From Chloroflexota bacterium (GTDB lineage: Bacteria; Chloroflexota; Anaerolineae; Anaerolineales; E44-bin32), in contig JAPUGV010000020.1 in NCBI GenBank assembly GCA_027298025.1, forward strand, positions 1 to 32,856: a stretch of 32,856 bases of DNA, read 5' to 3'. Positions 23,248 to 32,487 of this stretch are shown piece by piece. Within the stretch, counting starts at the first letter, position 1; the number at the start of each line of letters is the position of its first letter. The notes under the pieces were generated by a model. It searched no databases. It saw nothing but the letters and a program-made list of their open reading frames with translations, and was not told the origin of the DNA. A program made the translations under genes and the position numbers.

Positions 23248-25143
23248 ATGAAGAGCGAGTTCACGCTTGCGTTCAATGAGATCACCGAGCGGTTTGGGCT
23301 CTCCCAGGACACCGTGATGGAGGCGCTTGAAGCCGCTATGGTGTCTGCCTACCGTCGTTCGGCGAATGCCTCAACTGCGCAGGAGATCGAGGCCCGGATC
23401 GGCTCGGAGACGGGAGAAGTTCGCATATTTGCCGAAAAGGAAATCGTCGACGATGTCCAAAACCCACTGACGGAAGTGACTCTGGAAGAAGCGCTTCAAT
23501 ACGACGAAAAGGCCGAGATAAGTGGGATGTCGCTGGTCGATGCCACGCCCGAGGATTTCGGTCGTGTGGCGGCCCAAACGGCCAAGCAAGTGATCCTCCA
23601 GCGCTTGCGCGAGGCGGAACGTGATGCGCAATACGATGAGTACATCGAGCGTGAAGGAGATATGGTGCACGGAACTGTGCACTCAATCACCCCGCAGGCG
23701 GTTACCATCGGCCTCGGTAGGGCGGAGGCCATTCTTCCCAGAAACCAGCAGATCCCGGGCGAGCGGTTTCATGTCCGAGATCGCATTCGGGTCTATGTGC
23801 TCGAGGTGCGGAAGTCTTCCCGAGGACCCGTCATCGTGGTTTCCCGCACGCATCCCAACATGCTGCGTCGGCTGCTCGAGATGGAAGTTCCTGAGATCAA
23901 TCAAGGCTTGGTTGAAATCAAGGCCATCGCCCGTGAGGCGGGCAAAAGAGCAAAGGTTGCGGTGGCAGCCACTCGTGATGGAGTGGATCCGGTGGGCGCG
24001 TGCGTCGGTATGCGGGGCGTGCGTATTCAGTCCATTGTGCGCGATCTCAATGATGAAAAAATCGATGTGATTGAATGGAATCCGGATGCAGCCACTTTCA
24101 TCTCCAAGGCGCTAAGCCCGGCCCGCGTTTCTGGGGTCTTTCTTAACGAGGACGTTGAGCGCGGTAAGACCGCCGTGGTGGTCGTCCCGGAGGATCAACT
24201 CAGCCTGGCGATCGGACGCGCCGGTGTGAATGCACGCCTCTCGGCGCGCCTGACGAATTGGCGGATCGACATCAAGAGCCTGATTGAAGCGGCAACGGAA
24301 TCACTGAACCGATTGGCCACCGACGAGACCTTTGCAGAAATGGCAGCGGCCGAGGCCGAAACGATGCCGCAGATCGAGATGATCCTGACGAAGAAGCAGG
24401 AGACGCGACCCGTTACTCCTGAGGAATACCATCTGCTCACAGATTTCGTGGTGCGGGTGGAAGAGGAGCTCATGTCGCGCCGGAAGGCTGAGCGACAGGA
24501 TCATCTCGAAAAGCTCGAAAAGATTCGCGAGCGGATCCCTGAGGGCGCTTACCACGTGACGCTTGCTGAGGTCGGCATCAGCACGCGGGTCGCTAATTTG
24601 GTCACCGAATCCGGATACGAGACCGCGGGGCAGGCGCTCGAGCAGTTGGAGATCGATGAAGATAAGATTCTCGCGTTGCAGGGTATCGGACCCAAAGCCA
24701 TCTCCGAACTGAAGGAGATACTTCCCGGGTACGATTATCCCGAGCCGGTTCTCGAAGAAGAACCGGTGGAAGTGGAAGAGCAGCCCACCGCGGAAGAGGC
24801 CGAAGCGGAAGCTGAGACCGACGTAGAGGCCGAGGTCGAAGGTGAACTGGCCGAACCTGCGGTTGAGGGGGAGGGTGAGCCCAAGGCTAAGGGAGAAGAA
24901 GAAGTCGAGGCGATACCCATCGAAGAGGCCTTTGAGCGAGCCAGCAAGGAAGTCGGCCTGGCTGTGTTGGAGGTGGTTGACACCGAAGGGACTGAGGCGG
25001 AGCAGGAAGCGGAGCGCAAGAAGCGAAAGGAGCGCTCGCGAGTGGTCGAATTCGATCCGGATACGGGCGAGATCATCGTGCGACACCGGAGAAAGGATAG
25101 CCGGCGGACCGACTGGCAGGAGATGGGGGACTTCGAGGAATAG
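23248..25143 (+). CDS. nusA: Transcription termination/antitermination factor NusA
   Basis: The protein has 631 residues. The N-terminal RNA-polymerase-binding domain covers about 1-130, the S1 domain about 138-200 (HGTVHSITPQAVTIGL), and the two KH domains about 203-345, with GACVGMRGVRIQSI and LAIGRAGVNARLSARL as RNA-binding loops. At about 440-510 a helix-hairpin-helix-like domain ends in LQGIGPKAISELKEIL. It is followed by a Glu-rich tail and a basic C-terminus, longer than in typical Gram-positive NusA. I chose ATG 23248, where MKSEFTLAFNEI starts the family; longer in-frame starts run through the promoter and hairpin. AGGGG lies about 11 nt upstream. The usual neighbour rimP is absent. 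Confidence 0.97.
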   Translation: MKSEFTLAFNEITERFGLSQDTVMEALEAAMVSAYRRSANASTAQEIEARIGSETGEVRIFAEKEIVDDVQNPLTEVTLEEALQYDEKAEISGMSLVDATPEDFGRVAAQTAKQVILQRLREAERDAQYDEYIEREGDMVHGTVHSITPQAVTIGLGRAEAILPRNQQIPGERFHVRDRIRVYVLEVRKSSRGPVIVVSRTHPNMLRRLLEMEVPEINQGLVEIKAIAREAGKRAKVAVAATRDGVDPVGACVGMRGVRIQSIVRDLNDEKIDVIEWNPDAATFISKALSPARVSGVFLNEDVERGKTAVVVVPEDQLSLAIGRAGVNARLSARLTNWRIDIKSLIEAATESLNRLATDETFAEMAAAEAETMPQIEMILTKKQETRPVTPEEYHLLTDFVVRVEEELMSRRKAERQDHLEKLEKIRERIPEGAYHVTLAEVGISTRVANLVTESGYETAGQALEQLEIDEDKILALQGIGPKAISELKEILPGYDYPEPVLEEEPVEVEEQPTAEEAEAEAETDVEAEVEGELAEPAVEGEGEPKAKGEEEVEAIPIEEAFERASKEVGLAVLEVVDTEGTEAEQEAERKKRKERSRVVEFDPDTGEIIVRHRRKDSRRTDWQEMGDFEE

Positions 25144-25151
25144 CGTAGGCG

Positions 25152-25427
25152 ATGTCTGGGAAACACGTCCCTCAGCGGACCTGCGTAGGCTGCAGGGAAG
25201 TTCTCCCGAAGAGGTCCTTGATCCGCATCGTTCGTACTCCCAATGGTGTTAAGATTGATCCGAGCTCGAAGGCTTCCGGCAGAGGCGCCTACTTACACGA
25301 CCGACGAAGTTGCTGGGAAAGAGGTCTGAAAGGATCTCTGTCCAGAGCGCTGCGAGTAGAACTAGCGATTGACGATCGCAACGAACTGATGCATTACATG
25401 GATCAGTTGCCAGAATCAAATGGTTGA
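25152..25427 (+). CDS. ylxR: YlxR-family (DUF448) RNA-binding protein
   Basis: The 91-residue protein has the YlxR signature: QRTCVGCREVLPKRSLIRIV at the start, then GRGAYLHDRRSCW. YlxR proteins bind RNA; in some bacteria one (RnpM) modulates RNase P. It begins 8 bp after the nusA stop, the standard position for this family between nusA and infB. GAGGAA at 25135-25140 is the likely ribosome site, at the end of nusA. Confidence 0.93.
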   Translation: MSGKHVPQRTCVGCREVLPKRSLIRIVRTPNGVKIDPSSKASGRGAYLHDRRSCWERGLKGSLSRALRVELAIDDRNELMHYMDQLPESNG

Positions 25428-25460
25428 GCCCGGCCATCGAGCCGCGGCAACTAGCAGGAC

Positions 25461-25507
25461 CCCCTAGGCTGGTCGCTCGCTCAAACTCCAGCCAGGGGCT
25501 GGAGGTG
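25461..25507 (+). promoter_or_regulatory. Alternative hairpins and Shine-Dalgarno in the infB leader
   Basis: CCCCTAGGCTGG (25461-25472) pairs with CCAGCCAGGGG (25488-25498) with one bulged A. The same CCAGCC (25488-25493) can instead pair with GGCTGG at 25497-25502 around AGG. The second stem takes in the first two bases of the ribosome site GGAGGTG (25501-25507), which is 4 nt from the ATG. The two folds exclude each other. No T-tract follows, so it is not a terminator. Confidence 0.5.
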
Positions 25508-25511
25508 TGAC

Positions 25512-27302
25512 ATGAGCGAGGATGGCCAAAACCTGATTGAGATCCCTGAATCCCTGACGGTCCGTGACCTGGCGGATCGTATCGACGCGAGTCCTATCGA
25601 TGTAATCAAGCACCTGATGGCCAACGGAGTGATGGCCAACATCAATCAGCAGATCGACTTCGATACGGCAGCGATTGTTATTGCCGAGTTCGGTTTCGAA
25701 GCCCAGGCCCCTGAACCGCAGGAGGCAGAGGCATCCGAGCAAGCTTCGGAGCTGCCGCTCTGGCGACAGATACTTATCGAGGAGGATCCCGACAAGCTCG
25801 TGGATCGGGCCCCGATAGTCACTATTCTGGGTCACGTAGATCACGGCAAGACGACCCTGCTGGATGCCATTCGGCAAGAGGATGTGGCCGCCGGAGAAGC
25901 GGGCGGGATTACACAGCATATCGGCGCATATCAGATCACGCATAACGATCGGCCGATTACATTCCTGGATACGCCGGGCCACGCCGCGTTTACTGCCATG
26001 CGCGCTCGAGGCGCACAGGGCGCGGATATCGCGGTGCTGGTGGTCGCCGCAGACGATGGCGTGATGCCTCAAACGCGTGAAGCGCTGGCACATGCTAACG
26101 CGGCCCGCGTCCCGGTCGTCGTGGCGCTAAACAAGGTCGATCGACCGAACGCAAATCTGGACAAAGTCAAGCAAGAACTGGCGGACGTGGGATTGGTGTC
26201 TGACGAATGGGAAGGCGAAACGATGGTCGTCCCGGTGTCGGCCAAGCAAGGCTCAGGCCTCGAGGATCTGTTGGAGGCCATCCTACTGGTTGCGGACTCT
26301 GTGGAAATCCGAGCCAATCCCGAGGGGGAGGTGCTCGGCACGGTCATCGAAGGCGAGCTAGACAAGACAAGGGGTGTCTTGGCAACTCTGTTAGTGCAGA
26401 ACGGGACGCTCCACACTGGCGACGTTGTAATTGCGGGAGACGCCCAAGGTCGGGTTCGTGCTATGTTCGATTATCAAGGTAATGCTATTGAGGAGGCGCC
26501 TCCCTCGACGCCAGTTTCTGTTCTAGGGATATCGGAGGTACCACGGGCAGGCGAGCTTTTCACCTTGGTCGCATCTGTACGTGAGGCAAAAGCGATTATT
26601 AAGGCCCGCCAGGAAGAAGTGGTTGCTGCGCCTAGCAGCTCGCCGGCCCTGACCCTGGATCAGATCTTCGAGGCCTTCCGAGCGGGCGAGGCCCAGGAAT
26701 TGAGATTGGTCGTAAAAGCCGATGTGCAAGGTTCAGTGGAACCCGTCGTTAATTCGCTTGAGGAATTGAACGTCGGGGATATCCAGATCAACGTGCTGCA
26801 CTCGGCAACCGGCAACATCGGAGAGGACGATGTGATGCTTGCATCCGCCTCCGGAGCCGTCGTGATTGGGTTCAATGTCGAGGCAGACCAGGCCACCAGG
26901 CGATTGGCAGAAACCGAGCGAGTCGACCTCCGCCTGTACGACGTGATCTACCGCCTGACGGAGGACATTGAGAAGGCGCTGAAGGGAATGCTGGAGCCCG
27001 AGAAGCGAGAGGTGGAATTGGGTCAGGCAGAAGTGCTGGAGATCTTCCGCGTTCCCAAGGTGGGCAAGATCGCTGGCTGCCGAGTCCTTGAGGGTGAGAT
27101 TCGGCGCAACGCGCGCATGCGCGTCATGCGAGGCGAGGAGAATCTGCATGAAGGTCCCGTCGCCTCACTAAGGCATGAAAAGGAAGATGTGAATGAGATT
27201 CGCGAGGGTTTCGAGTGCGGAATTGCCCTCAAAGGCTTCGAGGCCTTCAAGAAGGGTGATCGGCTGGTCTCCTTCACAGAGGAGATCGTAGCAGTGGAAT
27301 AG
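25512..27302 (+). CDS. infB: Translation initiation factor IF-2
   Basis: The 596-residue GTPase places initiator tRNA on the small ribosomal subunit. An IF2_N-type segment ([20 protein letters not shown]) opens the protein; GHVDHGKT at 107-114 is G1, [10 protein letters not shown] the switch region, DTPGHAAF G3, NKVD at 207-210 G4 and SAKQGSG G5. Domains II to IV follow, with [11 protein letters not shown] and the C-terminal [10 protein letters not shown]. It lacks the long N-terminal extension of E. coli IF-2 and is a short form. A strong GGAGGTG precedes the ATG. An 84-bp leader with alternative hairpins separates it from ylxR. Confidence 0.97.
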   Translation: MSEDGQNLIEIPESLTVRDLADRIDASPIDVIKHLMANGVMANINQQIDFDTAAIVIAEFGFEAQAPEPQEAEASEQASELPLWRQILIEEDPDKLVDRAPIVTILGHVDHGKTTLLDAIRQEDVAAGEAGGITQHIGAYQITHNDRPITFLDTPGHAAFTAMRARGAQGADIAVLVVAADDGVMPQTREALAHANAARVPVVVALNKVDRPNANLDKVKQELADVGLVSDEWEGETMVVPVSAKQGSGLEDLLEAILLVADSVEIRANPEGEVLGTVIEGELDKTRGVLATLLVQNGTLHTGDVVIAGDAQGRVRAMFDYQGNAIEEAPPSTPVSVLGISEVPRAGELFTLVASVREAKAIIKARQEEVVAAPSSSPALTLDQIFEAFRAGEAQELRLVVKADVQGSVEPVVNSLEELNVGDIQINVLHSATGNIGEDDVMLASASGAVVIGFNVEADQATRRLAETERVDLRLYDVIYRLTEDIEKALKGMLEPEKREVELGQAEVLEIFRVPKVGKIAGCRVLEGEIRRNARMRVMRGEENLHEGPVASLRHEKEDVNEIREGFECGIALKGFEAFKKGDRLVSFTEEIVAVE

Positions 27303-27389
27303 AGTTGTAGACTCCCTCTTATGTTCGGACGATTCACTTCGAGGGGGTAATCGTAGGATGCGCCCAGATTTCTAGAGTGAGAAATAGAC

Positions 27390-27797
27390 GTGCCTAGCGA
27401 GACACGCGCGCGCAGGGTCGCTGACCGGATCAACCGGGAATTGGCGATCCTGCTTCAGCGAAAGGTGGCCGACCCGCGGCTTGCGAGTCTAACGGTCACC
27501 GGAGTGGATGTCGATCGCGAGCTGGCCTACGCGACGATTTATGTGACGGCTCTAGATGAGGAACAAGAGGTGCTGACCGCGCTCGAGAGCGCGCGAGGAT
27601 TCCTACGCAAAGAATTAGCCTCCAACATTCCCATGCGCGCGTTTCCTCAACTTCGATTTCGCTGGGATTTTTCTCCAGATCGGGGAGCGCGTGTCGATGA
27701 ACTGCTGGAACGATTGCAGGAGGAACGAGAAGAGCGGGAGGCGCGTGGTGAGGCCTCCCATGATGACCCCCTCGATTCCACGCCCCACGAAAGCTAG
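27390..27797 (+). CDS. rbfA: Ribosome-binding factor A
   Basis: The 135-residue protein is a single KH-like domain that matures the 5' end of 16S rRNA in the small subunit. RRVADRINRELAILLQRKV, DPRLASLTVTGVDVDREL and ATIYVTAL are family motifs, and LRFRWDFSPDRGARVDELL closes the domain. A charged tail of about 25 residues follows. The start is GTG with no strong ribosome site, after an 87-bp gap from infB in which I see no promoter; an imperfect ACTCCCTC/GAGGGGGT pair at 27312-27348 is the only structure. Confidence 0.94.
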   Translation: MPSETRARRVADRINRELAILLQRKVADPRLASLTVTGVDVDRELAYATIYVTALDEEQEVLTALESARGFLRKELASNIPMRAFPQLRFRWDFSPDRGARVDELLERLQEEREEREARGEASHDDPLDSTPHES

Positions 27798-27813
27798 CGG
27801 GATCTGAATACGG

Positions 27814-28767
27814 ATGACATCTGAGGTCGAGCGAGCCGCAAAACTGATCGCAGGTTCGTCGGAAATTGTTGTCATCGGCCACGAGCGCCCAGACGGCGAT
27901 GCGGTCGGGTCGATGCTCGCGTTGACCATGGCCCTGCAAGAGATCGGGAAACGGGTCTGGCCCGTCCTTGCGGGTGGCTTGCCACGGAAGTGGCAATTCC
28001 TTCCCGGGGCAAACCAGGTTCGGCCAGAGCTCCCTGCGGGCGAGAAATTGATCGTCACGGTAGACACAGCCGACATCCGGCGGCTCGGGCCATTGGATGT
28101 CGAACGTGTGGATCTGAATTTCGATCACCATCCGAGCAACACTCAATTCGGGAAGATCAATCTGGTCGAGCCTGGAGCGGCGTCCACGACGGCGGTACTG
28201 TACCGGCTCTTCCCTGAGCTGGAGCTCCCTCTCGAGGTCGATATTGCCAGCAATTTGCTGCTCGGACTCATCACCGATACGCTCGGATTTCGCACGAGTA
28301 GCGTCAGTTCCAATTCATTAAGGATCGCGGCCGAATTGATCGAACTCGGCGCTGACATTTCGGACCTATACCGCAAGGGGTTATTAGGACGCAGCTACGA
28401 AGCCGTGCGCTATTGGGCGCAGGGCCTATCGCGGATGGAACTGCGCGATGAAGTCGTGTGGGCCGTCCTGCGAGTTTCGGACCGCGAACTTGCCGGGTAT
28501 TCCAGTTCAGACGGCGCCGATTTAATTGACGTGTTAACCACAATTGAAGGGCCACGCGTCGCCATACTGCTTGTGGAGCAGCCAGAGGGCCAGGTGAAGA
28601 TCAGTTGGCGTGCCCTGCCTGGCGTAGATGTCAGCCGGCTGGCCTCAACCTTCGATGGAGGAGGCCACGAGCTTGCGGCGGGAGCCATGATGGAGGGCGA
28701 AGTCCAGGAGGTCGTGGAGCGAGTTCTTACGGCGACCTTCGCGGCCATCGTTGAGGCGGATTCTTGA
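27814..28767 (+). CDS. nrnA: DHH-DHHA1 nanoRNase / pAp phosphatase NrnA-like
   Basis: The 317-residue protein has IGHERPDGDAVGSML near residues 21-35, Asp104-His105-His106 in NFDHHPSN, and DGGGHELAAG (Gly282-His285 region) of the DHHA1 domain. NrnA enzymes degrade very short RNAs and dephosphorylate 3'-phosphoadenosine 5'-phosphate. The position between rbfA and truB is the usual one. The stop overlaps the truB TTG start as TTGA. Some members prefer cyclic-dinucleotide breakdown products; motifs cannot tell. Confidence 0.92.
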   Translation: MTSEVERAAKLIAGSSEIVVIGHERPDGDAVGSMLALTMALQEIGKRVWPVLAGGLPRKWQFLPGANQVRPELPAGEKLIVTVDTADIRRLGPLDVERVDLNFDHHPSNTQFGKINLVEPGAASTTAVLYRLFPELELPLEVDIASNLLLGLITDTLGFRTSSVSSNSLRIAAELIELGADISDLYRKGLLGRSYEAVRYWAQGLSRMELRDEVVWAVLRVSDRELAGYSSSDGADLIDVLTTIEGPRVAILLVEQPEGQVKISWRALPGVDVSRLASTFDGGGHELAAGAMMEGEVQEVVERVLTATFAAIVEADS

Positions 28768-29645
28768 GCAATTTCGGCGTCATCGTCGTTGATAAGCCGG
28801 AGGGGCCAACCTCGCACAAGGTGGTGAGCATTGTGCGCCGAGGCACGAGGGTGCGCAAGGTAGGCCATGCGGGAACGCTCGATCCGAGGGCCTCGGGCGT
28901 GCTGGTGCTTTGCCTGGGTCCGGCCACGCGTTTATCGGAATACCTCTCCAGCTCAATCAAGAGCTACGAAGCCAGAATTCGGTTTGGGGAGTCGACGGAG
29001 ACCTACGACGCCGAAGGCGAGACGACGAGTTCCGCAGGCGAGGTGCCCACAGAAGTGCAGATTGAGTCCGCCCTCGAAATGTTTCGCGGTGAGATTCAAC
29101 AGGTCCCTCCGCCCTACAGCGCAATCAAGCTCCATGGAAAGAAAGCCTACGAGCTGGCGCGGGAGGGGAAGCCAGTGAAGCTGGACCCTCGCGCCGTAAC
29201 CGTATACGAACTCACGAAGCTAGAATATGAACCGCCGGAACTGAGCGTCCGTGTCGAATGCTCCGCAGGAACTTACATTCGATCCCTGGCCCACGATCTC
29301 GGGCAGGCCCTATCCACCGGCGCACACTTATCGGCGCTGCGCCGCCTCAGGGCTGGACCCTTCGGCTTGGAGGATGCGGTGAGGCTGGAAGAGTTGGAGG
29401 AGGCCATGAGGCGGGGCGAGTGGCAAATTTTGGTACGCCCTGCATCGGAAGCGCTTCCGGATCTCCCGATTGTTACGCTGGAGGAGGCCGAGCTGGAAAG
29501 GATCCGAAACGGACTGCGCATTCCATCAAAAGACGGAGCGACAGGAATGGCAAGAGCATTGGATCCGGGCGGGGATCTGGTGGCGATCCTGGTATCGGCC
29601 GAAAACGGCCAGGAATGGCAGCCCCGCAAAGTATTTATCTCCTAG
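28764..29645 (+). CDS. truB: tRNA pseudouridine(55) synthase TruB
   Basis: The 293-residue enzyme makes pseudouridine 55 in the T-loop of tRNA. VVDKPEGPTSHKVV starts the fold, and catalytic Asp40 lies in VGHAGTLDPRASGVL. QVPPPYSAIKLHGKKAYE and GTYIRSLAHDLGQAL are the other family blocks. A PUA-like C-terminus ends the protein. The TTG start overlaps the nrnA stop. The stop is directly followed by the ribF ATG with no gap. Confidence 0.96.
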   Translation: MSNFGVIVVDKPEGPTSHKVVSIVRRGTRVRKVGHAGTLDPRASGVLVLCLGPATRLSEYLSSSIKSYEARIRFGESTETYDAEGETTSSAGEVPTEVQIESALEMFRGEIQQVPPPYSAIKLHGKKAYELAREGKPVKLDPRAVTVYELTKLEYEPPELSVRVECSAGTYIRSLAHDLGQALSTGAHLSALRRLRAGPFGLEDAVRLEELEEAMRRGEWQILVRPASEALPDLPIVTLEEAELERIRNGLRIPSKDGATGMARALDPGGDLVAILVSAENGQEWQPRKVFIS

Positions 29646-30581
29646 ATGCAGCATCTTCGAGATCTGAATGAGCTCCGATTAGAACGTAGCTCTCTCACTA
29701 TCGGATCCTTCGATGGAGTTCATCTCGGACATCAAGACCTGCTGAGAAGGATGACAAGGCGGGCGAAGCGAGCCGACTTGCCGGTGGTTGTCCTAACCTT
29801 TTATCCACATCCATCCGTTGTGCTACGGCAGCGCACGCCTGCCTTTTACATCACGGCTCCAGATGAGAAAGCCGAGTTGCTAGGGAAAAGGGGCGCGGAT
29901 TACGTCATCACGCAAGCATTTGACATGGAACTCTCTCGAATCGAGGCCGGCGACTTTCTGGATCGGCTCATCGCCCAACTCGGATTTACGGACCTATGGG
30001 CTGGAGAGGATTTCGCGCTCGGTCACCAACGTCGCGGTAACCGACACTTCCTTGAACGAGAAAGCCACGCCAGGAACTTCCGCTACCACCTCGTTCCTCC
30101 GATGGTAGTGGGGGGCGAGATTGTGAGCTCGACGCGTGTGCGAGAAGCGCTTCGTTCCGGTGATGTCGCGCGGGCAGCGACCTACCTGGGAAGATCCTTT
30201 GAGCTTCCCGGAGTCGTTCAAGAAGGCGCGGGGCGCGGAAAGGAACTTGGGATCCCAACCGCAAATCTGAAGATCTGGGAGGAGCGGGGCTACCCTGCTG
30301 TCGGTGTATACGCGTGCATGGCGGAGGTCGAGGGAGTGCGCAGACAAGCGGTGACCAATATTGGCTTTCGGCCTACATTTGAAGATGAGCTTCGGGTGCC
30401 TGTCGTGGAGGCCCACCTGCTCGATTATGAGGGGGAGCTCTACGGGAAGGAAATCAAGCTCGAGTTTGTCGATCGACTGCGGGACGAGATGCGTTTCTCC
30501 GGCCCAGGGGCACTCCTCGAACAGATTGAGCTGGATATTCGGCACGCGCGCAGCTTGTTAGAGGAGCGAAGGCTGGGATAG
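29646..30581 (+). CDS. ribF: Bifunctional riboflavin kinase / FAD synthetase
   Basis: The 311-residue protein makes FMN and FAD. The nucleotidyltransferase half has LTIGSFDGVHLGHQDLL at 17-33, VVLTFYPHPSVVL and EDFALGHQRRGN, then VSSTRVREAL. The kinase half begins GRGKELGIPTANL and includes TNIGFRPTF. Both active sites look intact. It closes the seven-gene translation operon; the following methyltransferase is convergent, 7 bp away, with no terminator hairpin I can see. Confidence 0.96.
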   Translation: MQHLRDLNELRLERSSLTIGSFDGVHLGHQDLLRRMTRRAKRADLPVVVLTFYPHPSVVLRQRTPAFYITAPDEKAELLGKRGADYVITQAFDMELSRIEAGDFLDRLIAQLGFTDLWAGEDFALGHQRRGNRHFLERESHARNFRYHLVPPMVVGGEIVSSTRVREALRSGDVARAATYLGRSFELPGVVQEGAGRGKELGIPTANLKIWEERGYPAVGVYACMAEVEGVRRQAVTNIGFRPTFEDELRVPVVEAHLLDYEGELYGKEIKLEFVDRLRDEMRFSGPGALLEQIELDIRHARSLLEERRLG

Positions 30582-30588
30582 GGCCTGC

Positions 30589-31485
30589 TTAGTGCTCCAT
30601 GGAATCTCGAACGGCAGCTAACCGCGTCTCCGCCAGAGCCACGTACTCCCCCTCGATTTCATAGCCGACATAGCCTCGCCCGCTCTTCAGCGCTGCCACA
30701 CAAGTGGTTCCGGAACCGGCGAAGGGATCCAGAATCACGTCCCCCCGGTACGTGTACAGCTTGATGAGTCGTTCGGGCAGCTCTTCCGGGAAGGGGGCCG
30801 GGTGGCCAATCTTCCGCGCCGAAACAGCAGGGATGCGCCAAACGCTCTTCGTCCATTCCAGGAACTCGTCCCGTTCGATCGTGCTTTGGCTGCCATCCAC
30901 CTTGCGCGAAAAGGATTGCTTCGAGAACACCAGGATGTACTCGTGGACGTCGCGCAACACTGGATTGCTGGCCGATAGCCAGGATCCCCAGGCCGTCGAA
31001 GTTGCGGCACTGGCTCCCTTGTCCCAGATGATTTCCCCGCGCATATGGAAGCCGGCCTCAATCATGTCCTGAATCACAAAGGCGTGAAGCGGTAGGTAGG
31101 GCTTGCGGCCCAAATTCGCGACATTGACACATGCGCGGCCGCCGGTAACCAGGACCCTGTGGGTCTCCCTGAATACTTTGCTCAGCAATTCCCTGTATTC
31201 CTCCAGGGACAGGTCTTGGTCGTAATCTTTGCGAACGTTGTAGGGAGGGGAGGTAACCATCAGGTGAACCGAGTGGTCCGGTAGCTCGCCCATTTCCTCT
31301 GAGGAGCTCTCAAATATGCGATCGCGGTGTTCGTCCGGAAGCTCCTGCTCTATGTATTCACTGATCTGCTCGGGCTTCAGATTACGATAAAGACGACTGG
31401 AGTAGAAGGCTGAGGAATCGTGGCTGAACCGACCCCCGGTGCCGAAGCTGCTGGTCGAGGTTCGCTTGCGATCTGACTTAGCCAT
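30589..31485 (-). CDS. Beta-class DNA methyltransferase, orphan
   Basis: The 298-residue protein has the amino-methyltransferase order IV to I: catalytic TSPPYN at 78-83 and, near the C-terminus, S-adenosylmethionine-binding DPFAGSGTT at 253-261, which marks the beta class. The Ser in SPPY is common in N4-cytosine enzymes but also occurs in N6-adenine ones, so the base is undecided. No restriction endonuclease lies nearby. The ATG overlaps the era stop by 8 bp, so it is expressed with a housekeeping GTPase, which suggests a core methylation role rather than a mobile restriction system. The N-terminal 35 residues are Ser/Arg-rich and probably disordered. Confidence 0.92.
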   Translation of the reverse strand: MAKSDRKRTSTSSFGTGGRFSHDSSAFYSSRLYRNLKPEQISEYIEQELPDEHRDRIFESSSEEMGELPDHSVHLMVTSPPYNVRKDYDQDLSLEEYRELLSKVFRETHRVLVTGGRACVNVANLGRKPYLPLHAFVIQDMIEAGFHMRGEIIWDKGASAATSTAWGSWLSASNPVLRDVHEYILVFSKQSFSRKVDGSQSTIERDEFLEWTKSVWRIPAVSARKIGHPAPFPEELPERLIKLYTYRGDVILDPFAGSGTTCVAALKSGRGYVGYEIEGEYVALAETRLAAVRDSMEH

Positions 31486-32374
31486 AGCCCAGCTGCCTCA
31501 GCGCCTTAACGTCATCGCGCCAACCGGGCCACACCTTGACCCGCAGATCCAGGTAGATCTTCCTGCCCGACATTTGCTCAATCGACTTTCTGCCCTGTTT
31601 TCCGATCTCGCGCAGCATCGAACCGCGCTTCCCAATCACGATCCCCTTCTGCGAATCGCGTTCCACATATAACGTTGCGGCAATGTACGCGCCGCGTTGG
31701 CCCCGCTCGGTGTACTCATCGACCATCACCGCTAGGCTATGGGGGACTTCGTCACGCAGGAGGGCCAGCGCGGCAGAGCGGATAAGATCGGCTGCGATAT
31801 CGCGTTCATGGGCGTCGGTTATCTCTGAGTCCGAATAATACTGAGGGCCCTTCGGAAGCCGGTCCACAATCTCCTGGGTCAGCAAATCCAGGTTATCCTC
31901 GCGGGTGGCGGACACGCCTATCGGGTGTGCGGCCGGCAGCAGGGCCAAAAACGCGTTCCAATTAGATTGCAGCCGCTCTGGCCGAACGAGATCCATCTTG
32001 TTCAGTGCCGCGATGGTCGCGGTCTTTGGGGCTCGCTGGAGAATGGCTTCTGCAACCAGCCGATCGCCTACTTTGGGTGCCTGATGCACTTCGAATACGC
32101 ACAGGACCACATCCGCGTCTTCTAGCGCGTGGGACGCGACGCTATTCATATACTTCCCCAGCCGATTGCGAGGTCGGTGTATTCCTGGCGTGTCCACGAA
32201 TATCGCCTGTGCGCTGGAAGTAGTGAGGATGGCCAGTTGGCGAACGCGCGTCGTCTGCGGCTTGGGAGAGACGGGCAGGATGTCTTGCGCAAGGATGGCA
32301 TTAAGCAGCGTTGATTTGCCAACGTTGGGCCGACCTGCCACGGCCACAAAACCGGAGCGGTGCTCTTTGCCCAT
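31478..32374 (-). CDS. era: GTPase Era
   Basis: The 298-residue GTPase binds 16S rRNA and assists small-subunit assembly. AGRPNVGKSTLLNAI is G1 (GRPNVGKS at 14-21), VDTPGIHRPRNRLG is G3, LNKMD is G4 and SATREDN is G5. The C-terminal KH domain includes GIVIGKRGSMLREIG, and the chain ends VKALRQLGYG, typical of Era. Length is normal. The ATG at 32374 follows GGGA; upstream lies the divergent DUF47 gene with its promoter. Confidence 0.97.
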   Translation of the reverse strand: MGKEHRSGFVAVAGRPNVGKSTLLNAILAQDILPVSPKPQTTRVRQLAILTTSSAQAIFVDTPGIHRPRNRLGKYMNSVASHALEDADVVLCVFEVHQAPKVGDRLVAEAILQRAPKTATIAALNKMDLVRPERLQSNWNAFLALLPAAHPIGVSATREDNLDLLTQEIVDRLPKGPQYYSDSEITDAHERDIAADLIRSAALALLRDEVPHSLAVMVDEYTERGQRGAYIAATLYVERDSQKGIVIGKRGSMLREIGKQGRKSIEQMSGRKIYLDLRVKVWPGWRDDVKALRQLGYG

Positions 32375-32452
32375 CGTCCCATTGTCCGGTCAAGCTCGCG
32401 GGCTGTCAAGCGAATCTCCCGATCGCCTTGATTCACAATCCTGAGTGCGGGC

Positions 32453-32458
32453 TATAAT
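32453..32458 (+). promoter_or_regulatory. Candidate -10 element for the DUF47 gene
   Basis: Exact TATAAT lies 29 nt before the GTG start. TTGATT at 32428-32433 is 19 bp upstream, a long but possible -35 spacing. Transcription would begin near 32465. Confidence 0.6.
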
Positions 32459-32487
32459 ACCGGGCCACAGATCAAACAGAGTGCGCA

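Noticed and set aside
24301-25086. 261-residue open frame antisense to nusA
   Set aside because: It mirrors codon bias of nusA and its acidic tail; composition is Leu/Phe-rich nonsense with no family motif or ribosome site.
29258-29671. 137-residue open frame within truB
   Set aside because: It is a shadow frame in a well-supported gene and has no motif.
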